Shown here piece by piece: positions 6,922-14,240 of a DNA stretch of 20,131 nucleotides (the stretch's first letter is position 1; every line of letters begins with the position of its first letter). Origin of the DNA: Bacteroidota bacterium (GTDB lineage: Bacteria > Bacteroidota > Bacteroidia > Flavobacteriales > Weeksellaceae); NCBI GenBank assembly GCA_023458415.1, contig JAEWZO010000001.1, forward strand, positions 1-20,131, written 5' to 3'. The notes beneath the pieces are model-generated. The model was not told the DNA's origin. It searched no databases and saw only the letters and a program-made list of their open reading frames with translations. Made by a program: the position numbers and the translations under genes.

Positions 6922-6937
6922 TAAAATCATTTTACAA
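6919..6937. promoter_or_regulatory. Perfect 19-bp palindrome over the predicted transcription start (operator candidate)
   Basis: TTGTAAAA-TCA-TTTTACAA has two perfect 8-bp arms around 3 nt. It overlaps the last bases of the -7 box and the predicted start site, where a bound dimer would block initiation. The downstream gene encodes a protein with a regulator-like domain, so autoregulation is possible but unproven. Confidence 0.5.
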
Positions 6938-6991
6938 TTTTTAACAGCTGATTATCAGAGTGTTAATTAAAATATAAAGAAATAATAAAAT

Positions 6992-8152
6992 TTGACAGAT
7001 TTAGATCTTTTGCACTTTGAGCAGCTCAAAAATGAGGTTCAGGCTCAATATCTGGAGAATCACCATCCATCTTCCGATGATATTTCGAAGTGGAAAGGGA
7101 TCGACATCATCTATTTTCAGGAAGACTTACGCAAAAAAGCCAAGGGGAATATTTCTGAAAAATCATTTTATACATACTTCAAAACTTCACCGGTCATAAA
7201 ACTCCCGAGAATTGACATGCTCAATTTACTCTCTGTTTATGCAGGATACGTGTCATGGTATGATTTTAAGAAGAATCACTTATTCGCTGACGAAATTCTG
7301 ACAATAGATGAAGAAACTGATGAGCAAACAGAATCAGAACTTGAAAAGTTGGTCGAAAAAACTGTTTTAACCAAAGAAGAAGTACCAAATACTCCAAAAA
7401 CAGAAAAAACAGATGAAAAAACTATTTCTGAAGAAGTCAAAAACAGTGATTTACAAAAAACAGCAACTGATAATCAACCTGTTAATATAAATCCTGAAAA
7501 ATCAATCCCTGTCGAATTAAAAGATCAAAATTCCAAACAAAAAAGAAATATTTGGTTGGGAATTTCGGCTGTTCTTGCAGCAATTGTTGGATTTTTAGGT
7601 TTTGGGGACGGATTATTCACCAAAGAATATTATTACAGTTTTATTGATGCAGACAGAAACTCAAAAATTAATGCTGAACTGCAAGTTCAGATATTAAAAG
7701 ATAAGGAATCACCGATTCTTTATACTGCAAAACCTAATGAACCTTTCGTTTACAGAACAAAATCGAAGTCGCTTACGATGGTTGTTTCTTCACCATATTA
7801 CAGAACAGATACTATTAGAAGAAACCTGGAAACCGCTCCGGAAGCCGAAACTATTGAACTGAAACCCAACGATTATGCAATTATGCTCTTTTACTATTCG
7901 AAATCGATAACGGATTTGAAGAAGAAAAGAGAAAGTTTGAATTACCTGATTAGTGATAACGCCCTTATCTATCAAGTTTTTGACAACGAATTCTACGGTG
8001 TTGAAACTATGGACAAACAACGTTACATTAACCTGGTAACTCTTCCATCAACCTCTTTGGAAAATTTGGAAGTAATTGAAACTAAGACTAATACCTCTGG
8101 AAAAATTAACATGATTAAATTTAAAATCGGGAAAGATGAGATTGAAAATTAA
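6992..8152 (+). CDS. Single-pass membrane protein with a cytoplasmic regulator-like domain
   Basis: The 386-residue protein has no assigned function. Residues 1-100 form a helical domain with SEKSFYTYFK (55-64) followed by IDMLNLLSVYAGYVSWYDF (74-92). This resembles the 'S-x-x-T/F-x-x-F ... L-x-x-L-x-x-Y-x-GY-x-SW-x-DF' module that recurs at the N-terminus of Bacteroidota proteins and looks helix-turn-helix-like (recognition from memory). An acidic, low-complexity linker spans about 100-185, a membrane helix 187-205, and an extracytoplasmic domain 207-386. The order matches ToxR-type membrane-bound regulators. A TTG start at 6992 is favoured: an in-frame TAA lies at 6986-6988 and the next Met is residue 76. 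The gene overlaps the next lipoprotein gene by 17 nt. Confidence 0.7.
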   Translation: MTDLDLLHFEQLKNEVQAQYLENHHPSSDDISKWKGIDIIYFQEDLRKKAKGNISEKSFYTYFKTSPVIKLPRIDMLNLLSVYAGYVSWYDFKKNHLFADEILTIDEETDEQTESELEKLVEKTVLTKEEVPNTPKTEKTDEKTISEEVKNSDLQKTATDNQPVNINPEKSIPVELKDQNSKQKRNIWLGISAVLAAIVGFLGFGDGLFTKEYYYSFIDADRNSKINAELQVQILKDKESPILYTAKPNEPFVYRTKSKSLTMVVSSPYYRTDTIRRNLETAPEAETIELKPNDYAIMLFYYSKSITDLKKKRESLNYLISDNALIYQVFDNEFYGVETMDKQRYINLVTLPSTSLENLEVIETKTNTSGKINMIKFKIGKDEIEN

Positions 8153-8717
8153 AAATTTTATATTTCTTTTTGTTCTTCTGCTAATGGCATCCTCCTGCAA
8201 AAAAGAAACAGCAGTTAGCGAACTCGACACTATACGAAAAAATAACAACAGTAAATCATATTCTGCAGCTGTAAAAGACAGCGCTGAAGCGATTAGCTCT
8301 ATCACTAAACAGAAATTGCAGGAACTACTTGATCTGTCGTCGCTGTATACTTCGGGGAACCGCGATACCGAGATTGATTCGGTTATCTATGCCCAAATGC
8401 AGAGCTATTTCTACAAACCGGATTCTACTACGCTGCAGCCTTTACTTGCAGAACTCGACACTTTTAATGTAGGCAATGCTAGAATTAATGAACTGAGTGT
8501 GACAAACAGAATTATCGGCAAAGACACCATTGATCTCGCAAAGTTTAAGGTTGAATATTTCGATGAAAATACAAAGTCAATTGGTATTTTCGACCGAGAA
8601 GCCAATTATATTCTGATTCCTTCACCGGTGAAATTCAAAAAAGAATTTAAATTCTATTTCCTGAACTTCTATCCTAAAGCAGTAAAAGACAGCACTGATG
8701 TAGGTGTGACTAAATAA
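8136..8717 (+). CDS. Hypothetical lipoprotein cotranscribed with the membrane-regulator-like gene
   Basis: The first 21 residues are a lipoprotein signal peptide with Cys21 in ASSCKKETA. The Cys-Lys-Lys-Glu-Thr start of the mature form is the same as in the Ala-rich lipoprotein at 6456-6788. The remaining 170 residues have a helical stretch (about 45-70) and a mixed, strand-rich C-terminal half; no known domain is recognised. The start overlaps the upstream gene by 17 nt, which implies translational coupling and a shared job, for example a periplasmic or outer-membrane partner sensing for the membrane protein (inference). The last 49 nt overlap the convergent 5-formyl-THF cyclo-ligase gene, and no terminator lies between them. 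Confidence 0.8.
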   Translation: MRLKIKNFIFLFVLLLMASSCKKETAVSELDTIRKNNNSKSYSAAVKDSAEAISSITKQKLQELLDLSSLYTSGNRDTEIDSVIYAQMQSYFYKPDSTTLQPLLAELDTFNVGNARINELSVTNRIIGKDTIDLAKFKVEYFDENTKSIGIFDREANYILIPSPVKFKKEFKFYFLNFYPKAVKDSTDVGVTK

Positions 8718-9241
8718 TCCACTGGAATATCATGTTCCCAGACATCGTCGACTACTTCATTTGGCGAAAAAAATCCCACACCAATTTTCAGCACGTTTGG
8801 AGAAAGAGTGTGAAAAAGTCCATCATAAAAACCTTTCCCATAACCGACTCTGTTTCCGTGCTGATCGCAATACAGTAAAGGCGTTACCACAAAATCGAAA
8901 TTAGTTTCCCCAGAATCTTCATTTGATACCGGTTCCTTTATTCCCCAATTACTTATTTCCCAAACCGTATCCGGAAAAATTTCAATGCTGATCAGCTTTT
9001 GATTATGAATTTTCGGAACAAAAACCCGGATTCCATTTGTAAAGAAATATTCAATCAAGAAGGATGTATCAAATTCCTTACGTTCCGCAATAGAAATAAA
9101 AACGTGAGCTTTCTGCTGCTTATCAGGCTTGAACTGAGAAATAAAATTCTCAGAAATCTTGGCGGATAAAGACAAAACCTCGTCTTGCGACAAGGCTTCT
9201 CTATTTGTGATATATTTTTTTCGAAGTTCCTTCTTGGTCAT
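8669..9241 (-). CDS. fau: 5-formyltetrahydrofolate cyclo-ligase
   Basis: The enzyme uses ATP to convert 5-formyl-THF to 5,10-methenyl-THF, returning this folate form to one-carbon metabolism in the cytoplasm. Its 190 residues match the family. The N-terminus TKKELRKKYITNREAL is typical, and the ATP/Mg-binding motif GNRVGYGKGFYD is at 129-140, preceded by VVTPLLYCD (118-126). The C-terminal HDIPVDYLVTP segment is also conserved. It starts 1 nt after the ferredoxin gene stop codon, in the same transcript as the U32 gene. Its 3' end overlaps the convergent lipoprotein gene tail to tail. Confidence 0.96.
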   Translation of the reverse strand: MTKKELRKKYITNREALSQDEVLSLSAKISENFISQFKPDKQQKAHVFISIAERKEFDTSFLIEYFFTNGIRVFVPKIHNQKLISIEIFPDTVWEISNWGIKEPVSNEDSGETNFDFVVTPLLYCDQHGNRVGYGKGFYDGLFHTLSPNVLKIGVGFFSPNEVVDDVWEHDIPVDYLVTPTSVLSFTALG

Positions 9242-9242
9242 T

Positions 9243-9473
9243 TTACACTTCTTTAACTGAAATAATTTTTACCGGACATGCTTTCGCTGCTTTATCACAT
9301 GGCTCAAAAGCTTCGGGATTCGGTGTCTTCAATGTATAAAAACCTTTCTTGTCGGTTGTTTTCAGGAGAACAGATTTGCCGTCCTTCTTTGACATTCGGA
9401 AATATTCAGGAGCAAATTCTGCACAGTAATTACAGCCAATGCATTTGTCTCGTTGAAGCGTGACAATAACCAT
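9243..9473 (-). CDS. Small single-cluster 4Fe-4S ferredoxin
   Basis: The 76-residue protein has Cys11-x2-Cys14-x2-Cys17 and a distal Cys66-Pro, the ligand set of one 4Fe-4S cluster. Cys59 is extra and could form a disulfide or take part in redox tuning. It is an electron carrier. The start is 1 nt downstream of the U32-family gene stop codon. In E. coli the ferredoxin YfhL is needed together with YegQ/TrhP for 5-hydroxyuridine in tRNA, so this ferredoxin probably feeds electrons to that enzyme. YfhL has two clusters, so this is an analogue rather than a clear orthologue. Confidence 0.92.
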   Translation of the reverse strand: MVIVTLQRDKCIGCNYCAEFAPEYFRMSKKDGKSVLLKTTDKKGFYTLKTPNPEAFEPCDKAAKACPVKIISVKEV

Positions 9474-9474
9474 T

Positions 9475-10719
9475 CTAAGCCTGAACTATTTTATACAGTT
9501 TGTCTGATGGGCGCACTCTGAAATCAGTCTTAAACGTGATCACATCAGCTTTTGAAGCTTTATTGGACATTCCTTTTCCATCTACCATCATTTCATCAAC
9601 CTTCATTTCCTGCGAACCTGTAGTCGGCCCTTGAATTAATACGCTGTCTCCCACATTAAGATCATAAGCTTCGATTAAAAACTCAGCGATATTGGATTTT
9701 GGATAAAAATGACGCCCTTTTCCAATGTAAACTTTCTTCTGAGTAGCACTGGATCCGGAATTTGAAGACCATTCTCCTAATTCCTGACCAAGATAATATC
9801 CGCTCCAGAAACCTCTGTTATATACGGTTTCAAGCTGCTTCATCCATTCTTCTACTTTTTCTTCACTATAAGTTCCGTCTGCAATAGCGTCAATCGCTTC
9901 ACGGTAGCATTTGGTGACGGTCGCAACATATTCAGGCGCTCTTCCTCTTCCTTCAATTTTCAAAACTTTCACACCTGCATCTACAATCTGATCTAAAAAC
10001 CCGATTGTGCACAAATCTTTTGGAGACATCATGTATTCGTTATCCAATTCAATTTCGAAACCGGACTCCTGGTCGATAACAGTATATTTTTTTCTGCAGT
10101 TCTGTTTGCATGCGCCTCTGTTTGCCGAAGAATTATGAGAATGTAATGAAAGATAACATTTCCCTGAAACCGCCATACACAAAGCTCCGTGTCCAAAGAT
10201 CTCTACTTCAACAAGGTTTCCGGAAGGACCTTTAACCTGCTCTTTCTCAATCTGGCTGCAGATTTTTTTAATTTGCGAAATACTCAGTTCACGGCTCATC
10301 ACCATCGTATCCGCGAAAAGCGAATAAAACTTTGCCGTTTCAATATTGGTAATATTAATCTGCGTAGAGATATGAACCTCCATTCCTATTTGTCTTGCGT
10401 AAGAAATTACCGCCTGATCCATCGCGATTACAGCAGTAAGATTCGCAGCTTTGGCTTTATCCAGAAGAGTTTTAATAATGGATAAATCGTGGTCATAAAT
10501 AATGGTATTTAAAGTAAGATAAGTTCTCACCCCTTTTTCAGAACATCTTCTCGAAATTTCAGGAAGGTCATCAATGGTAAAGTTCATTGTGGCTCTGGCC
10601 CTCATGTTAAGCTGCTCCACACCGAAATACACTGAATCTGCACCGTTATCTAAAGCTGCCTGCAAGGAAGTGAAATCACCTGCAGGAGACATTAATTCTA
10701 TTTTTCCGCTTTTTGTCAT
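9475..10719 (-). CDS. trhP: U32-family tRNA hydroxylase, TrhP/YegQ-like
   Basis: TrhP uses prephenate and an Fe-S cluster to hydroxylate wobble U34 in tRNA (ho5U). The N-terminal TIM-barrel-like segment opens with KIELMSPAGDF. The U32 signature EIFGHGALCMAVSGKC lies at 173-188, followed by RGACKQNC (201-208). The four cysteines 181, 188, 204 and 208 are the likely cluster ligands. From the ATG at 10719 it has 414 residues, close to E. coli YegQ. A longer form from TTG 10746 is rejected because that codon sits in the -7 box. Relatives in the family hydroxylate rRNA (RlhA) or act in ubiquinone synthesis (UbiU/V), so specificity is inferred, with support from the adjacent ferredoxin. It heads the three-gene minus-strand operon. 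Confidence 0.85.
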   Translation of the reverse strand: MTKSGKIELMSPAGDFTSLQAALDNGADSVYFGVEQLNMRARATMNFTIDDLPEISRRCSEKGVRTYLTLNTIIYDHDLSIIKTLLDKAKAANLTAVIAMDQAVISYARQIGMEVHISTQINITNIETAKFYSLFADTMVMSRELSISQIKKICSQIEKEQVKGPSGNLVEVEIFGHGALCMAVSGKCYLSLHSHNSSANRGACKQNCRKKYTVIDQESGFEIELDNEYMMSPKDLCTIGFLDQIVDAGVKVLKIEGRGRAPEYVATVTKCYREAIDAIADGTYSEEKVEEWMKQLETVYNRGFWSGYYLGQELGEWSSNSGSSATQKKVYIGKGRHFYPKSNIAEFLIEAYDLNVGDSVLIQGPTTGSQEMKVDEMMVDGKGMSNKASKADVITFKTDFRVRPSDKLYKIVQA

Positions 10720-10743
10720 TTTATCTTTGAAAAAATTTGTGTG

Positions 10744-10751
10744 CAAAGATA
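10744..10751 (-). promoter_or_regulatory. -7 box of the trhP-ferredoxin-fau operon
   Basis: On the minus strand TATCTTTG fits TAnnTTTG and predicts a start near 10738, about 20 nt before the ATG at 10719. No TTTG is present at the ideal distance; the nearest is 28 nt upstream. Confidence 0.55.
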
Positions 10752-10823
10752 CGGATTAAAAAAATGCCGATTGAAAATTCAAAACTGGCACAAATATTAA
10801 AGGTTAAATCGTTTAAACAGATT

Positions 10824-11987
10824 TTAATATTCAGAATAGATATATTTGAGAATAGCTTTGTCCTCGTCAGTTATTGCGACTTTTCTTCTTGCCATGGCTT
10901 TTTCAGCAACTTCATAAGCTTTTTCAAGTTTGAATTTTTCATCGCCTTTCATTCCACCCCACGAAAAGTTTTCTATCAAATTGGGAGGGAATCCGCTCTT
11001 GAAAATATTGGCTGCAACTCCAACGACCGTTCCTGTGTTCAGCTGTGTATTGATCGCGGTCTTAGAATGATCACCCATGATTAATCCGGCAAACTGCAAA
11101 CCTGTGTTGAGAAAACGTTTCTGGCGGTAATTCCACAATTTTACTTCCGCATAATTATTCTTCATGTTGGATGAATTGGAGTCCGCGCCAAAATTGCACC
11201 ACTCTCCAATAACTGAATTCCCAAGAAAACCTTCGTGTCCTTTATTCGAATAACCGAAAATGACGATGTTATTCACTTCTCCACCCACTTTTGAAAGCGG
11301 ACCGACGGTTGTTGCGCCATAAATTTTTGATCCAAGATTAAACTTAGACCCATCACAAAGTGCGATGGGACCACGAAGGTGGCAACCTTCCATAATCTCA
11401 GCATTCTTTCCGATGTAAATTTTTCCGGTTTTAGTGTTCAGCGTTGAAAATTCGATTTCAGCGCCTTCTTCAATAAATAAATCTTTTTTATCCCCGAGAA
11501 ATCCATTAGTCACAGAAAGCGGTTGGGAAGTTCGATTTTTAGTTAACAAGTCAAAATCAAAATCAATCGCCTTGTCGTTGTATGTAAATAAATCGGTTGG
11601 TTGCTTAAAAAACAAAAGTTCTTCGTGGATGTCCGTCATTTTCACGATCTGATTGAGCGAAAAATTATTCATATCAACTTTTGCAGCGAGGAGTTCGTTG
11701 TTGTAAACAAGCGCTTCTCCATGCTCTAAATTTTTGATCTGTTCCAAAACACTTTCCGAAGGCAGAAAATTCGGAACAATAAAAAGTGACTCTTCCGCAT
11801 CGGGCTTTCTGAATTTTTCCTGGAGAAAATCTTCGGTAATGAAAGAAATTTTATCAGCACCAAGAAGTTTTTGCCATCTTTCAGAAAAAGTCAGAATACC
11901 ACACCGCATTTCTGCAACGGGTCTTGTAAAAGTTAGCGGTAAAAAATCTTCCCAGAACTGAGCATCAGAAAAAACAAGCTGAATCAT
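10824..11987 (-). CDS. GlmU-like protein (nucleotidyltransferase-like N-terminus, left-handed beta-helix C-terminus)
   Basis: The 387-residue protein has the layout of bifunctional sugar nucleotidyltransferases. The N-terminal half reads LVFSDAQFWEDFLPLTFTRPVAEMRCG, as in the Bacteroidota GlmU-like family. It lacks the GxGTR...PK pyrophosphorylase signature of true GlmU. Residues from about 185 to 335 carry hexapeptide-type repeats (for example IYIGKNAEIMEG, GPLSKVGGEVNN, NSVIGEWCNFGAD) that form a left-handed beta-helix, as in acyltransferases. A role in cell-envelope or nucleotide-sugar metabolism is plausible, but neither activity is proven. It lies downstream of rpmE with a -7 box of its own. 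Confidence 0.8.
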   Translation of the reverse strand: MIQLVFSDAQFWEDFLPLTFTRPVAEMRCGILTFSERWQKLLGADKISFITEDFLQEKFRKPDAEESLFIVPNFLPSESVLEQIKNLEHGEALVYNNELLAAKVDMNNFSLNQIVKMTDIHEELLFFKQPTDLFTYNDKAIDFDFDLLTKNRTSQPLSVTNGFLGDKKDLFIEEGAEIEFSTLNTKTGKIYIGKNAEIMEGCHLRGPIALCDGSKFNLGSKIYGATTVGPLSKVGGEVNNIVIFGYSNKGHEGFLGNSVIGEWCNFGADSNSSNMKNNYAEVKLWNYRQKRFLNTGLQFAGLIMGDHSKTAINTQLNTGTVVGVAANIFKSGFPPNLIENFSWGGMKGDEKFKLEKAYEVAEKAMARRKVAITDEDKAILKYIYSEY

Positions 11988-12020
11988 CGTCTAAATACGG
12001 TTTTGAATTAAAAATCAGTC

Positions 12021-12047
12021 CAAATTTAGCATAAAAAAACCTTTCAA
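12021..12047 (-). promoter_or_regulatory. Promoter candidate for the GlmU-like gene
   Basis: On the minus strand TAAATTTG (12021-12028) fits the -7 box, with TTG (12045-12047) 16 nt upstream. The -33 part lies within the rpmE terminator stem. The predicted leader is about 28 nt. Confidence 0.5.
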
Positions 12048-12060
12048 TTGCTTGAAAGGT
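12032..12060 (-). terminator. Terminator of rpmE
   Basis: ACCTTTCAA (12039-12047) and TTGAAAGGT (12052-12060) form a perfect 9-bp stem with a 4-nt loop. On the minus strand the stem is followed by a run of seven T, 23 nt downstream of the L31 stop codon. Confidence 0.9.
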
Positions 12061-12082
12061 CTTAATTATCTGTTACAAAAAA

Positions 12083-12334
12083 TTACTTCGCGAACTTTTT
12101 GTATTTGTTCATGAACTTGTCTACTCTACCAGCAGTGTCAACCAACTTCACTTTACCAGTGTAGAAAGGGTGCGAAGTTGAAGAGATTTCCATCTTGATC
12201 AATGGATAAGTTTCTCCTTCGTACTCGATAGTGTCTTTTGTTTCTGCAGTTGATTTGCCAAGAAACATCTCGTCGTTACTCATATCTTTGAAAACAACAA
12301 GTCTATAATTTTCAGGGTGAATTCCTTTTTTCAT
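12083..12334 (-). CDS. rpmE: 50S ribosomal protein L31, type B
   Basis: The sequence MKKGIHPENYRLVVFKDMSN is the L31 N-terminus, and SSTSHPFYTGK (51-61) and VDKFMNKYKK are conserved L31 segments. The 83-residue length and the absence of any cysteine identify the zinc-free type B form (rpmE2-like), as opposed to the CxxC zinc-binding type A. L31 bridges the two ribosomal subunits. The gene has its own promoter and terminator. In many bacteria the type B form is induced by zinc shortage; no Zur site is evident here, and in Flavobacteriia it is commonly the only L31 (general knowledge, not checked). Confidence 0.97.
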   Translation of the reverse strand: MKKGIHPENYRLVVFKDMSNDEMFLGKSTAETKDTIEYEGETYPLIKMEISSTSHPFYTGKVKLVDTAGRVDKFMNKYKKFAK

Positions 12335-12413
12335 AATTGCCTATTTTAAAATTAATTACAAAAAATTAGCGTTGAAATAAGTAATGGATCTTTCTCCGCT
12401 GAATTTTAGGTTG

Positions 12414-12444
12414 CAAAAGTACAAAATATTTTTAATTCAACAAA
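12414..12444 (-). promoter_or_regulatory. Promoter of rpmE
   Basis: On the minus strand TACTTTTG (12414-12421) is a -7 box and TTTG (12441-12444) a -33 element, 19 nt apart. The spacing and the bases around the start match those of rpsL. A leader of about 70 nt precedes the ATG. Confidence 0.75.
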
Positions 12445-12488
12445 TGCTTCTCTCCTAATTTTAGCAAAATTTACTTGAATTATTTTTA

Positions 12489-12496
12489 TAAATTTG
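12489..12496 (+). promoter_or_regulatory. -7 box of the five-gene aroA operon
   Basis: TAAATTTG fits TAnnTTTG and predicts a start near 12502, about 20 nt before the ATG at 12523. A TTG at 12475-12477 is too close (11 nt) to be a normal -33 element, so the upstream half is unresolved. Confidence 0.5.
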
Positions 12497-12522
12497 AAAT
12501 CTCTACATTATTAGAAATAAAT

Positions 12523-13914
12523 ATGAAACTGAAAATAATTTTCACTCTTTTCTTTTGGGCACTTTTATTCACTGTTTCGTGCGAACGCGATGAAATAAAC
12601 TTCGAAACACCTTCACAAATGCTCAGATTTGATAAAGACACGGTTTTTCTGGACACTGTTTACAACCAGGTTCGCTCAGAAACTTATGCCGTAAAGGTTT
12701 ACAACGACGAAGAAAAGGACATCATGATTCCTAAAATTGCGCTGCAGAACGGAATTTCATCACTATATAAAATCAATATCGACGGAGCACCCGGAACTGA
12801 ATTTACCAATGTTCCGCTACGCAAAAAAGACAGCATGTACATCTTCGTGGAAATTGCACCTGTCGCGAACGCACCGGAAGCTATTGCAGAAGAAAGAATT
12901 AATTTTTCACTACCAACCGGCGAGCAGCATGTTACTTTATTTTCCGTGGTTCAGGATGCAGAATTTTTCATCCAAAGCGACACCAATCCGAATATTCTGG
13001 AAGAAAGCACCGTTTGGGACAATAGTAAAGCGAAAATTATTTTTGGTGACCTGACTGTCGCAGAAGGAAAATCTTTAACGATTCAACAGGGAACAAAAGT
13101 GTATTTCCATAAGAACAGCGGACTGAAAATTTCAAAAAACTCAGAACTTAATGTGAATGGAGACTTGAACAGTGAGGTTGTTTTCAGAGGTGACCGAAAT
13201 GATGCGCGTTACGACACCATCCCAAAAAATTGGAATGGAATTGAACTTGCTGAAGGCTCAAACGCCAACTTTAATTATGCAAAAATTATGGGCGGAACTA
13301 AAGGTTTGTCTCTAAACAAAGCGAATGCAGATATCAAAAACACAATTTTTCATACACATCAGGAATATGGAATTTATGCAGTTAACTCCGTCGTAAATGC
13401 TGAAAATCTTGTAATGAATAACTGTGGAGAAGCGACTTTTGGGATTTTCAATGGTGGAACTTATAACATCAACCATTCAACTTTAGCAAATTACTGGAAT
13501 CTGAATTCTTCGATGGCTGCTCTTAGTTTGTTTGCTACAAATGAACCTGCAGATGAAGGAACGGCTTCTGCGCTAACATTGAATGTAAAAAACTCCATCA
13601 TCTATTCCGATAAACCAACGGCATTGCTTTATCAACCGAGTGCGGCAGCTGCATTTAATTACAGCATTCACAATTCACTTCTTCAAGTTGGAAATGATGC
13701 AGGATTCAGTTTTGTAGGCAACGGAAATATTGTTGGCTCAATTAATAATGAAGACCCAAAATTTGTGAATTTCTATACAGGTAAAATGAATTTACGTCTG
13801 AATGAAGATTCGCCGGCGAAAAATTTAGGAAGTACAGCATTTGCAACTGAAGTTCCTTTTGATATTGTGATAAATTCACGTGTTGTAAATCCTTCCGCAG
13901 GTGCATATCAGTAA
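12523..13914 (+). CDS. Lipoprotein with predicted right-handed beta-helix
   Basis: From the ATG at 12523 the protein has 463 residues. A lipoprotein signal peptide ends in LLFTVSC (Cys20). An N-terminal beta-sandwich-like region follows (about 30-140), with FDKDTVFLDTVYNQVRSETYAVKVYN as its most conserved part; this is seen in many uncharacterised Bacteroidota lipoproteins. Residues from about 170 to 440 contain repeated Asn-rich strand units (NSELNVNGD, ANADIKNTIF, SVVNAENLVM, GTYNINHSTL) that predict a right-handed parallel beta-helix. Such folds often bind or process polysaccharides, but no catalytic residues are recognised. An upstream TTG at 12475 would place 16 residues before the signal peptide and precedes the -7 box, so it is rejected. 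The stop codon overlaps the MazG-like start by 1 nt. Confidence 0.85.
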   Translation: MKLKIIFTLFFWALLFTVSCERDEINFETPSQMLRFDKDTVFLDTVYNQVRSETYAVKVYNDEEKDIMIPKIALQNGISSLYKINIDGAPGTEFTNVPLRKKDSMYIFVEIAPVANAPEAIAEERINFSLPTGEQHVTLFSVVQDAEFFIQSDTNPNILEESTVWDNSKAKIIFGDLTVAEGKSLTIQQGTKVYFHKNSGLKISKNSELNVNGDLNSEVVFRGDRNDARYDTIPKNWNGIELAEGSNANFNYAKIMGGTKGLSLNKANADIKNTIFHTHQEYGIYAVNSVVNAENLVMNNCGEATFGIFNGGTYNINHSTLANYWNLNSSMAALSLFATNEPADEGTASALTLNVKNSIIYSDKPTALLYQPSAAAAFNYSIHNSLLQVGNDAGFSFVGNGNIVGSINNEDPKFVNFYTGKMNLRLNEDSPAKNLGSTAFATEVPFDIVINSRVVNPSAGAYQ

Positions 13915-14240
13915 TGGAAATTTCGAAACTGCAGAAAGAAGTTGACGAATGGATCAACAATGTTGGTATTCGTTATTTTAATGAACTCACCAATATGGCT
14001 ATTTTGACTGAAGAAGTAGGTGAAGTTGCGCGCATTATCGCAAGAAGATACGGCGAACAAAGTGAAAAAGACAGCGATAAAAACAAAGATTTGGGAGAAG
14101 AACTTGCTGATGTTCTTTTTGTAACCCTTTGTCTTGCTAACCAAACCGGAACTGATTTACAGGAAGCTTTCGACAGAAAAATGCAGAAAAAAACAGAACG
14201 TGATAAAGAACGTCATCAAAATAACGAGAAGCTAAAATAG
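13914..14240 (+). CDS. MazG-like nucleotide pyrophosphohydrolase
   Basis: The 108-residue single-domain protein has the metal-binding motifs of the all-alpha NTP pyrophosphohydrolase fold: LTEEVGEVARII with Glu33, Glu34 and Glu37, and GEELADVLF with Glu63 and Asp66. The family hydrolyses (d)NTPs to monophosphates and pyrophosphate, usually for housecleaning of non-canonical nucleotides. The C-terminal tail is highly charged. It begins on the last base of the lipoprotein stop codon (TAATG), and aroA starts directly after its own stop codon, so it is cotranscribed with both. The exact substrate is unknown. Confidence 0.9.
   Translation: MEISKLQKEVDEWINNVGIRYFNELTNMAILTEEVGEVARIIARRYGEQSEKDSDKNKDLGEELADVLFVTLCLANQTGTDLQEAFDRKMQKKTERDKERHQNNEKLK

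Noticed and set aside
10720..10746. Longer U32 protein starting at TTG 10746
   Set aside because: The codon is part of the TATCTTTG -7 box; the ATG at 10719 is followed directly by the conserved KIELMSPAGD.
10793..10831. AATATTAAA / TTTAATATT inverted repeat as terminator of the GlmU-like gene
   Set aside because: The 9-bp stem is all A:T, has a 21-nt loop and overlaps the stop codon; no T run follows, so it is too weak to call.
12475..12522. Longer beta-helix lipoprotein starting at TTG 12475
   Set aside because: It would put 16 extra residues in front of a lipoprotein signal peptide, and the codon precedes the -7 box at 12489.
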